Source: Streptomyces anulatus (GTDB lineage Bacteria; Actinomycetota; Actinomycetes; Streptomycetales; Streptomycetaceae). From it: a DNA stretch of 64,000 bases. The stretch spans positions 1 to 64,000 of the forward strand of contig NZ_JOEZ01000026.1 of the NCBI RefSeq assembly GCF_000721175.1, given 5' to 3'. The position numbers and the translations under genes were made by a program. How positions within the stretch are numbered: the stretch's first letter is position 1; every line of letters starts with the position of its first letter. Under the pieces are notes generated by a model. It had not been told where the DNA came from. It did no database searches and was given only the letters and a program-made list of their open reading frames with translations. Shown here one piece after another: positions 1-6,878 of this stretch.

Positions 1-41
1 AACGACAGCAGCAGACTCACGGCCGGCACCCCGTCACCGCA

Positions 42-2252
42 TCAGGAATGGTGCACTTTCATCCGTACGAGGTGGTGCACGTTCGCTTGTACGCCGACAT
101 CACCCAGCCGGCGAGGTGCGGAGGGCGGTTGAGAGACGGCGGCCTCGCGACGGCTGCGGCGTTCGGCATCCACGGCCTCAAGAACGGGGACCGGCCGGTG
201 CGGGCGCCTGCCGATGGCGGCGCCGGCCGTGCCGGCCTCAGGCCGGTCGGCCGCTGCCGCCTTGACCTGTGCGACCTCACGGGCCCGCTCGTTGCGCTGG
301 GCCTTGGTCATCTGCCCAGGCCACTGTTCGGCCGTGGCATGAGCGGCGAGCAACTCCAGCATCACAGGCAGCAGATCGGCGTCCGTGCAGGGCTTGAGAC
401 CGGCCTGCTTCGCCGCGGTCAGCAGTTCGCGTACCCGTGCATCGGTGAACGCGGGGATCTCGCCCTCGGGCGGCATGCCCGTCCATCGCAGCTCGTGCCA
501 CTCATGCGTGCGCGGGTCCTGGAAGAACGCGAATCGTGCATCCCGGGGATCGCGGTGCACTGTCCAGCGGCCCTTGTGCCGCCCGCCCCGCCCGGACCCC
601 TCCTCCTCGCGGTATGGGTCCAGGGCCCTTCCGTCATAAAAGAGTCCGCGGATCTTCACTCCGCGCTTGCCCTGGATCTGTGCCTGGTGCCGGGGCAGGA
701 GCTGGTAGTAGAGGCTCGGCGAAGGAATCTCCAGGGCCCATCCGCCCTGGGCCATCGAGGCGGCGAACAGCGTGTTCGGACTGTGATCGCCGGCCGGGTC
801 CCAGCAAGGAGCATGCTCGCCCAGGCGCCGGTTCTGCCAGACCCTGACGATCCAGGTCGCCAGCAGATGTTCCATCTCCGCGACGGTCAGGACCGCGTCG
901 CCCTCGACGTCGGCCCCGCGGTCAGCCGTGTCGACGCCGGTGTAGCCGGGGAGGTACTCGAACAGCATCGAGCGTGCGGCCCCGAAGGCCCGCTCGACCG
1001 CCTGCTTGTCGGTCGGCCGCAGCACCCGGGCCGGCAGCACCTTCACCCCCAGAACGTGCTGGACCTGCACGAGGTGATGGTTGCGATAGACGCTGCCGTG
1101 ATCGGTGGTGACCGTCTCCGGCGCAAAGAACGGCAGAGCGGCCACCTCGTGTCCGGCGAACTCCGCGACCAGGGCCGCGGGGACGCCGGGATAGGGCCAC
1201 TCCATGTCCTCGCCCCAGTCGGCCCGCATGGGCAACGGCATCGTCACGTCCCTCAGCAGCATCGCGACGTCGGTCGAGGTGTCCGAGACCAGCGTGAGGC
1301 GGAACCCGACCAGCGAGTGCGTGTAAACACACATCGCCAAGGTGAGATAGACGGTGATCGGGTCGTCAAACACCGTCTCCCGCAGCATCACCGGCAGCAC
1401 CGTGGTGTCCAGAGCGACGACCTGACCAGGACGTTCGACGATCACGTGCTCGCCCGTCGTCTCCAGCAGTGCGGAACGGGCATAGCGCTGACGTGCGCGG
1501 CCCGTGCCGAACCACTCCTGCCAGACCACCCGAAGGGTGCCGTAGCTCGGGATCTTCTCGGCAGCCTTCTCGCCGAACGTCTCCAAGACGTACTGGTGGA
1601 TGAGGCCAACCCGGGCCCGCATGCTGATCTTCGACCGGTGCAGGGTCTCCTGCCGGACGGCCAGGATCGCCTTGCGGACCTCTTCGGTGATGCTCGGGTG
1701 CCCGCGTGAGGCCGGGGTCCAGCGGTCGTCGGCGCATCCCATCGAGACATCGACCCGCCGCTTGGACTCCCACCGGGTCAGCGTCCGGTAGCTGACCTGC
1801 GACAGGCCCAGCACCTTCGCGTGTTCGGGATCCAGAGCCTTCAGCTCGGCGACCTTCGCCCGGCGCCGCTGGGTGACCGTGGTGCGGTCCGGGTCGTACT
1901 CAGGTCGCGGTTCACCCGGCCCGGGATGGAGGGGATCGCCGCCGCGGTATCCGGTCTCGACCTCCAGCAGGTGTCCTCGCCTGATCCGCAGGAGCTTCCG
2001 TTGGTGGTCGGTGAGGTCGTCTTCGGTCCTCGGCTGCAGATGCACTCCGGACGCCGTCGCCACCGTCGAGCGCCGGCAGCGAGGGTGGTGGGCGAGCATG
2101 CGGAACGACACCGTCTGCCGCGTCCCTGTCGGGGACGTCAACAGCACCCGGCCGTACTGCGGTTCGACGAGATCCACCTGCCATTGCTCGTCGTCCAGGA
2201 TCAGGCTCTCACCGACCGTCAGTTCCAGTAGTCCTGCTGCCTGCCCGATCAT
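42..2252 (-). CDS. tnsB: Tn7-like transposase TnsB (DDE integrase)
   Basis: A 736-residue DDE recombinase of the TnsB/TniA/Mu class, which joins transposon ends to target DNA. The N-terminal 250 residues look like helix-turn-helix DNA-binding segments. The rve-type catalytic core follows, with candidate acidic residues D282 (in VVALDTTVLP), D384 (in TTDHGSVY) and E420 (in KQAVERAF), a spacing typical of the family. The start codon overlaps the stop of the upstream endonuclease gene (ATGA), so the two are one operon. A TnsC/TniB-type ATPase would be expected just left of the window and cannot be seen. The Arg- and His-rich tail is typical of actinobacterial members. The family call is firm; target preference is unknown. 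Confidence 0.9.
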   Translation of the reverse strand: MIGQAAGLLELTVGESLILDDEQWQVDLVEPQYGRVLLTSPTGTRQTVSFRMLAHHPRCRRSTVATASGVHLQPRTEDDLTDHQRKLLRIRRGHLLEVETGYRGGDPLHPGPGEPRPEYDPDRTTVTQRRRAKVAELKALDPEHAKVLGLSQVSYRTLTRWESKRRVDVSMGCADDRWTPASRGHPSITEEVRKAILAVRQETLHRSKISMRARVGLIHQYVLETFGEKAAEKIPSYGTLRVVWQEWFGTGRARQRYARSALLETTGEHVIVERPGQVVALDTTVLPVMLRETVFDDPITVYLTLAMCVYTHSLVGFRLTLVSDTSTDVAMLLRDVTMPLPMRADWGEDMEWPYPGVPAALVAEFAGHEVAALPFFAPETVTTDHGSVYRNHHLVQVQHVLGVKVLPARVLRPTDKQAVERAFGAARSMLFEYLPGYTGVDTADRGADVEGDAVLTVAEMEHLLATWIVRVWQNRRLGEHAPCWDPAGDHSPNTLFAASMAQGGWALEIPSPSLYYQLLPRHQAQIQGKRGVKIRGLFYDGRALDPYREEEGSGRGGRHKGRWTVHRDPRDARFAFFQDPRTHEWHELRWTGMPPEGEIPAFTDARVRELLTAAKQAGLKPCTDADLLPVMLELLAAHATAEQWPGQMTKAQRNERAREVAQVKAAAADRPEAGTAGAAIGRRPHRPVPVLEAVDAERRSRREAAVSQPPSAPRRLGDVGVQANVHHLVRMKVHHS

Positions 2253-3142
2253 CGGGCCGTCTCCCGCCCGAGACGCAGGACACTGCTGTCACCGAAGGGA
2301 GCCGTCAGATCGACGCCCAACTGCCGATGCCAGAGCAGATGCAAGATCACCGGCCGGGCCAGGGCCGGGAACTCAAAGGTGTCCGCCAGCTGCCGGAAGG
2401 TGATCGGCTCCGACACGGCCTGCGCGGCCCGGACCGCCTGCAGCAGCAGCGGCTTCAGGCCCAGCGGGTCCCTCATCGGTCGGCGCCGGGAGTAGAGAAG
2501 GTCGACGTTTCTCCAGGTCAGCGGCCTCCAGCCCGTGACCACGGTGTAGCCCCATCCCAACGTGAGCGCAACCTCGGACGTGGCCGCGAACTTCATGAGG
2601 TCGTCATCACTCATCCGTCCCTCAGGCCGGATATCCACGAGCCACCGCCCTCGCCTGGACAGCAGCAGGAAATCGGGAATGTGCTCACGCCAGCCGCCCT
2701 GGCCTTCGAATTTCAGCAGGAACGGCTGCGACAGCATTTCCTCCGCCTCACCCGCGAAATCCACCATTACGACGAATTGGTCCTCGCGATGTGACTCGAA
2801 AGCATGCAGGCGCCCTGTCGACAGCATCGGCTCCAGGCCTGGGCGATGGAACTGCCCTCGCCGCCAGGTGAAACCCCGCCATGGAACGCAGCCGTGCAAC
2901 GACATCCCGTTCAAGTTCTCGACCGGGCCGGCCCGCTTCACTTTGCCGGCCTTCCACGTCGCACTCCAGCGGGCTGACCATCCCCGATCGAGGCTCAGCA
3001 TCGACCGGCCGAGCCCGAGCGCCCTCTCTCCGCAGGTGAGAGCCAGGTCCTCCCAGCCACACGCATCCGACCAGAGCGAGCCGACCACCCTCCCCTCGAG
3101 CAAGTGCGAGCCGGTGGCCCCTTCCAGACTGATCCGCTTCAT
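2249..3142 (-). CDS. tnsA: TnsA-like transposon endonuclease subunit
   Basis: A TnsA-like heteromeric transposase endonuclease, which makes the 5' cut that turns a TnsB element into a cut-and-paste transposon. The core reads WREHIPDFLLL (D157), then about 12 residues later LVDIRPEGR, matching the D...(Q/D)xK-like nuclease core of TnsA; the usual Lys appears to be Arg. I chose the ATG at 3142 (297 aa). A longer frame opens at 3241, but it would run through a sequence that is repeated at 4923-4996 and looks like transposon-end DNA. No strong ribosome-binding site precedes either start. The gene overlaps tnsB by 4 bp. The next gene to the right is interrupted by an IS. Confidence 0.82.
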   Translation of the reverse strand: MKRISLEGATGSHLLEGRVVGSLWSDACGWEDLALTCGERALGLGRSMLSLDRGWSARWSATWKAGKVKRAGPVENLNGMSLHGCVPWRGFTWRRGQFHRPGLEPMLSTGRLHAFESHREDQFVVMVDFAGEAEEMLSQPFLLKFEGQGGWREHIPDFLLLSRRGRWLVDIRPEGRMSDDDLMKFAATSEVALTLGWGYTVVTGWRPLTWRNVDLLYSRRRPMRDPLGLKPLLLQAVRAAQAVSEPITFRQLADTFEFPALARPVILHLLWHRQLGVDLTAPFGDSSVLRLGRETAR

Positions 3143-3171
3143 AGAAACAGCAGACAGGGGACACCGAAGCC

Positions 3172-3247
3172 ACGGAGAGATTTGATCAAAGAGGTGCCAA
3201 CAAGGGTGAAACGGGCGTAGAGTGCCACCCCTCGTTGACAACCAGTG
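3172..3247. repeat. Copy 1 of an approx. 76-bp repeat upstream of tnsA (candidate TnsB-binding end DNA)
   Basis: Starts ACGGAGAGAT and ends GTGCCACCCCTCGTTGACA plus ACCAGTG. A diverged copy lies at 4923-4996 in the same orientation, with a 2-nt length difference and roughly 70% matching bases by eye. The 3' part (GTGCCAYCCCTCGTYGACA then CAGTG) resembles the short repeated transposase-binding sites found at Tn7-like ends, and it lies exactly where a Tn7-like right end should be, next to tnsA. Binding is inferred. Confidence 0.6.
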
Positions 3248-3279
3248 AGGCCACGCCGGTTAACAGTGGCCGGTTCCGA

Positions 3280-4227
3280 CTAGGGTCTGTTGCGAAAGTG
3301 GATCTTGTTCGGTGATGATCACGTCCTGTGGGACGTGGGGATCTGACGAACGGCCAGTGGGCCCGGCTTGAGCCTCTGCTGCCGACGGGCATCAAGCCGG
3401 GCCGGCCGCAGGTGTGGACGCGGCGGCAGCTGATAGACGGCATACGGTGGCGGACCCGGACCGGTGCTCCGTGGCGGGACGTGCCCGAACGTTATGGGCC
3501 GTGGGACCGGGTCTATGACCTGTTCCGGCGCTGGCAGCGGGATGGCACCTGGGCGCGGATCCTCACGCAGCTCCAGGCCGAGGCGGACGCGAAGGGCCTG
3601 ATTACCTGGGAGGTCAACGTCGACTCCACCGTCTGCCGGGCCCACCAGCACGCCGCCGGAGCGGCGAAAAAGGGGACCTCCAGAAGGAGCCGCCCGGCGG
3701 GATCTTCGTCGAGCCGGCCGACCACGGCCTCGGACGCTCCCGCGGCGGACTGACCAGCAAGATCCACCTCGCGGTCGAGCAGGGGCAGAAGCCCTTGTCG
3801 ATAGTGATCACGGCCGGGCAGCGGGGCGACTCCCCGCAGTTCGAGCCGGTCCTGGAAGCCATCCGAGTGCCGAGGCTGGGGCTCGGCAGGCCCCGCAGGC
3901 GTCCGGACCGGGTCCGGGCCGACAAGGCGTACGACTCCCGCAGCAACCGCTCCTACCTGCGCAGACGCGGGATCAAAGCCACCATCCCGGTTCCGGCGGA
4001 CCGGGTCCGCAACCGCCTCAAGCGCGGCTCGCGCGGCGGACGGCCGCCGAAGTTCGACAAGGACGACTACAAGCAGCGGCACGCGGTCGAATGCGGGATC
4101 AACCGGCTCAAGCGCCATCGGGCCGTGGCCACTCGGTACGACAAACTCGCCGTCCGCTACGAAGCGACCGTGCTGGTCGCAGCCATCAACGAGTGGCTGT
4201 GACCAGCACTTTCACAACAGACCCTAG
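3280..4227 (+). mobile_element. IS5-family insertion sequence with CTAG target duplication
   Basis: A complete element of about 940 bp. Terminal inverted repeats are GGTCTGTTGCGAAAGTG (3284-3300) and its near-perfect complement at 4207-4223, with one mismatch. The flanking CTAG at 3280-3283 and 4224-4227 is a 4-bp target duplication of the YTAR type favoured by the IS427 group of IS5. It carries one transposase in two overlapping frames. It sits between tnsA and the transposon-end DNA further right. Confidence 0.92.
3328..4202 (+). CDS. IS5/IS427-type transposase (needs a -1 frameshift)
   Basis: A DDE transposase encoded in two frames. The first frame starts with GTG at 3328 and gives an N-terminal DUF4096-type domain ([14 protein letters not shown]), then closes at 3753. 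The second frame, shifted by -1, carries [11 protein letters not shown] and the rest of the catalytic domain to 4202. Acidic residues lie in [20 protein letters not shown] and [11 protein letters not shown]. The frames can join at GCGAAAAAGGGG (3664-3675), where the slippery run A5G4 lets a ribosome slip back one base without losing homology. This is the normal arrangement in many IS427-group elements, so the gene is probably functional rather than broken. Confidence 0.88.
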
Positions 4228-4258
4228 CCCCGGAACTGGCTGCTCCGGGGCCCCTTCA

Positions 4259-4471
4259 TCAGTGGTGGACGAGTCCGGCCGCCCTCGCAAGCGCGAGAGT
4301 TGCGTGGAGACCACCAGCGAAAGTAGTGCAGGCACCCACAATCACGACATGTGCCGCTGAATGCAGTCCAACGAGTAGTGCAACGGCGCCAAGACCGGCC
4401 ACTACCGCCAGAATGAAGCAGATTGCGATTGCCCACCACTTGTGAGGGTATGCGTTGCCGCTCGTGCTCAT
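4259..4471 (-). CDS. Small two-helix membrane protein
   Basis: A 70-residue protein starting MSTSGNAYPHKWW, followed by two hydrophobic segments (about residues 12-34 and 40-60) with a short polar link, so probably two membrane helices. The start is supported by AGGGAGAATTCG directly upstream. The right IS end lies 30 bp past its stop. I do not recognise a family and assign no function. It may be cargo of the Tn7-like element or older resident DNA. The surrounding 500 bp are less GC-rich than the rest of the window, which hints at a different origin. Confidence 0.5.
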   Translation of the reverse strand: MSTSGNAYPHKWWAIAICFILAVVAGLGAVALLVGLHSAAHVVIVGACTTFAGGLHATLALARAAGLVHH

Positions 4472-4922
4472 ATCGAATTCTCCCTAGCTAGTTAGAAACC
4501 TCCTTTCCTGGAGGACTTGGGAGACCTGGCCCTCATGCTCGATATTCAGTTATCGGTATTCAGTTGTTTGTTCAGGTCTCCGGAATGGTTTTCAATGGGT
4601 GGCCGTCACTCCTGGGCAAGGAGTGAGATCAGGTCTTGCTTAAGCCACCCGCCGTTACCGGGGGTCCTCGCGCCAAGGCATCTCCTCCGCAGTGGAGATC
4701 GCGACTCGCGTGGTGCTTGGCCACCACGGCGGCGTAGGTCACCGCACGCACCAAAATAGCTTCAACTCAACCGTCAGGCAGTCCTTCTGACGCAGAGGCA
4801 CACGTGTCAGCGACTCCGAACCCATGCGTCGGCCAGACGGCTCACTGGCAGCCTGGCCCGGAGTGTGCAGGAGTCGATGGCCGTCTCCGTCCTCGTCCGC
4901 TCCTCACGAGTAAACGGATGGT
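4472..4922. other. Intergenic stretch without a convincing gene
   Basis: About 450 bp between the small membrane protein and the second end-repeat. AT content is locally raised (4540-4600 has ATATTCAGTTATCGGTATTC). On the minus strand, 4807-4950 can be read as a relic of a tnsA leader: the fragment LAGVLDHISPYHPF resembles HLFDQISPWLRCP encoded upstream of tnsA. No intact gene is seen. Confidence 0.4.
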
Positions 4923-4996
4923 ACGGAGAGATGTGATCAAGGACGCCAGCCAGCTTGAAACCTGCACGAGGTGCCATCCCTCGTCGACATTCAGTG
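4923..4996. repeat. Copy 2 of the tnsA-upstream repeat
   Basis: Matches 3172-3247 from ACGGAGAGAT through TGATCAA, TGAAAC and GTGCCATCCCTCGTCGACA to TTCAGTG. It is followed at 4997-5012 by a further CCAACCATCACTGA motif and at 5049-5076 by a third GTGCCAT...CAGTG unit. The group looks like a ladder of transposase-binding sites that belonged to a second, otherwise lost Tn7-like end. Confidence 0.55.
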
Positions 4997-5048
4997 CCAA
5001 CCATCACTGAAAGGGGCCACCGTAGCTGCAGGCCAGGATCTCCGATCG

Positions 5049-5076
5049 GTGCCATGTAGGACTGAAATTCTCAGTG
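5049..5076. repeat. Probable outer end of a Tn7-like transposon
   Basis: The unit GTGCCATGTAGGACTGAAAT plus TCTCAGTG repeats the GTGCCA...CAGTG pattern seen at 3220-3247 and 4971-4996. Just to its right, homology to a Mom-like protein begins, read on the minus strand. The end of the Tn7-like element is therefore placed at about 5074-5077. The opposite transposon end must lie left of the window. Confidence 0.5.
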
Positions 5077-5221
5077 GGACGGGATCGCTGAACATGACCG
5101 CGCCGCGCAGGCCGGCGGCCGCGGCGGATCTCAGCGCGGCCGAGGTGAAGAAGCTCTCGCCGTTGCTGGGTACGGACTCGCTGAGGACGAGGCGCGCGAT
5201 CTCGGCACTCTCCCGGTAGGG
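5075..5221 (-). pseudogene. Mom-like DNA-modification protein, internal/C-terminal fragment
   Basis: About 49 codons reading PYRESAEIARLVLSESVPSN, GESFFTSAALRSAAAAGLRG and AVMFSDPVP. This matches the C-terminal half of actinobacterial Mom-like proteins (phage Mu Mom family, GNAT-related adenine modification). There is no start codon. The N-terminal half is the truncated gene at 21,183-21,548 on the same strand. Joining base 21,183 to base 5,221 gives ...HLE|PYRESAE... in frame with no loss. Downstream of FSDPVP the homology stops at the Tn7-like end, so the final part of the gene is also missing here. Confidence 0.7.
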
Positions 5222-5223
5222 CA

Positions 5224-5237
5224 CCTTCTGCGCACCG
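5224..5237. repeat. Left terminal inverted repeat of the Tn554-like element
   Basis: CCTTCTGCGCACCG, matching the complement of 21,169-21,182 at 11 of 14 positions. It lies two bases inside the point where Mom-like coding homology ends. Confidence 0.5.
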
Positions 5238-5679
5238 GGAGTGGTCGTCGTCGCAGGTCACATTGCGCGCCATCTATGAGTCAATGCATTGATGGATTGG
5301 GAACGTCTTCGGCAGAGCTCCGATCTCGGGCTTCCAGCCGTGGCTGTCTACTCTTTCGGGTGGTTCAGGTCGCCGTTGTCGTCCGCGCCGTTCTCGCTCG
5401 AACTCGCTGCGGTCGTGCGCGGTCACCAACTCCTCGCCGCGAGCAGAGGCGCTGGACTGGCCCCAGCTACCTGCGTGGACGCCCTACCTGCCGTTTACGG
5501 TCTCTTTTAAGTCGTTATCACCCAATCTGATGCGAGAAGCGCGCGCCCTCGTTCGCCGGTGCCGCTACGCCTGCGGCCGGAGTGAAGCGACTGCCATGTG
5601 GGCTTCGCGGCCTGTGGGAGGGGTGTCGACGCTATCGGCGAATCACGTTCTGGGGCCGATGCGGCGGATCGTCAAATAC
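5238..5679. other. Left-end region of the 16-kb element, no gene recognised
   Basis: About 440 bp between the element end and the operator of the defence operon. Several short open frames exist on both strands but none has a good ribosome-binding site or recognisable domain. Confidence 0.4.
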
Positions 5680-5720
5680 GTACGCCGGCGGCGTACCGGA
5701 CGGGTACGCTGTCGGCGTAC
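5680..5720. promoter_or_regulatory. Twin 17-bp palindromic operator upstream of the defence operon
   Basis: Two copies of GTACGC-N5-GCGTAC: GTACGCCGGCGGCGTAC (5680-5696) and GTACGCTGTCGGCGTAC (5704-5720), centres 24 bp apart. They lie 40-80 bp before the first gene of the helicase-methylase operon, where a repressor would bind. Perfect arms in two copies are unlikely by chance. The cognate regulator is not obvious in the window. Confidence 0.65.
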
Positions 5721-5759
5721 CTTATGGAGATCTCTGCGGCATACATCTTGGAGTCGGCG

Positions 5760-6878
5760 ATGCGGGACACCGCGAGCCCGTTCGCGTTCGACGGGCCAGT
5801 CCCTCTTGACTGCATGATCAACCGGCGGGCGGAGGCCGACACGATCAGGGCATGGACTCACGAGAGCCAGCTGATGACCCTGGTGGCTCCGCGGCGCTAC
5901 GGCAAGACGAGCCTGATCCGCAAGATCGCGTCCGAGGGTGAGAAGGTCGGGCTGATGGTGGTCACCGCCGACCTCTTCGAGGTTGCCAGTCTCTCCGACC
6001 TGGTGCTTCGTCTGGAGCGTGCGTGGGCCCAGCACACACCTGAGGAGCTCCGACCAGCGGCAGGCAAGATCCTCAGCAGCGCTCAGGCCGGCGTGTCGAT
6101 CTCTGGGGCTGGCTTCGCGCTGACTATGGCCGACAAGCCCACCACTAACCCGGAGCCGGCGCTGCACGCGCTGCTGGAACTGCCCGCCCAGCTAGCTCAG
6201 CACAGGCCTGGACGGATCTTGATCGTGCTGGACGAGTTCCAGTCCGTCGCCGGGGTCCCGGAGGCGCAGGCCCTGATCTGGCAGCACGCGTGGCAGCAGC
6301 GGCAGACAGTCTCCTACCTCTTCGCCGGCGGCGGACCAGGCATGCTGTCGACTGCGCCGGACGACGAGGAGCGCCCCATAGGGCAGACGCGGACGCTTCA
6401 GTTGGACCGGCTGCCGGCCGCGGAGCTTAGCAAAGTGATCAAGGACCGGTTCGCTGCGAGGAACCGGGACGTGTCCGATGTTGTGGACGGACTCGTGGCG
6501 GCGGGCGAGCGGCATCCCCAGAGGACCATGCTGCTGGCCCACCTGCTGTGGCAAGAAGTCCCTGCGGGGGAGCGGGCCACCACCGATGATCTCGAAGCAG
6601 CGATCGCTGTCGCCCTGCGACAGGTCGACGCGGAGGCCCGCGCCACGATGAGCGGGCTCACTGTGGGGCAGCGCAAGGTATTGCGGGCGGTGGCCGAGTA
6701 CGGCACGCCCATGGCGGCCCGGGCCTTGCGGGCCCTGGGGCTCCCCAAGACCACGGCCCAGAAGGCGGCCCCGCACTTGGTCGCCACTGGGCTCATCGAA
6801 GACACAGACCAGGGGTGGCGCGTGATCGATCCGCTGTTGGCCCGTTGGATCCGGACGAACTACGGGACACGCGCATGA
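5760..6878 (+). CDS. AAA+/STAND-like ATPase with C-terminal winged helix
   Basis: 372 residues from the ATG at 5760, chosen for TTGGAG 9 bp upstream; a longer frame to 5598 would cross the operator. The Walker A motif is APRRYGKTSL (about residues 43-52) and Walker B is ILIVLDEFQS (about 155-165), as in archaeal-type AAA ATPases. The C-terminus (GLTVGQRKVLRAVAEYG through GLPKTTAQKAAPHLVATGLI) is a winged-helix domain ending in a DPLLARWIR signature common in these proteins. It is the first gene of the operon and overlaps the helicase by 4 bp. Inferred role: nucleotide-dependent sensor or loader for the defence complex. No nuclease motif seen. Confidence 0.75.
   Translation: MRDTASPFAFDGPVPLDCMINRRAEADTIRAWTHESQLMTLVAPRRYGKTSLIRKIASEGEKVGLMVVTADLFEVASLSDLVLRLERAWAQHTPEELRPAAGKILSSAQAGVSISGAGFALTMADKPTTNPEPALHALLELPAQLAQHRPGRILIVLDEFQSVAGVPEAQALIWQHAWQQRQTVSYLFAGGGPGMLSTAPDDEERPIGQTRTLQLDRLPAAELSKVIKDRFAARNRDVSDVVDGLVAAGERHPQRTMLLAHLLWQEVPAGERATTDDLEAAIAVALRQVDAEARATMSGLTVGQRKVLRAVAEYGTPMAARALRALGLPKTTAQKAAPHLVATGLIEDTDQGWRVIDPLLARWIRTNYGTRA

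Noticed and set aside
48..1709. 553-codon open frame on the plus strand
   Set aside because: It is antisense to tnsB and reads as low-complexity Arg/Gly/Pro protein; the minus-strand frame has the DDE motifs.
5289..5510. 73-residue open frame near the left end of the 16-kb element
   Set aside because: No ribosome-binding site, no domain, overlaps another equally poor frame.
5598..5759. Upstream extension of the ATPase gene
   Set aside because: It would translate the palindromic operators; the ATG at 5760 has a good TTGGAG site.
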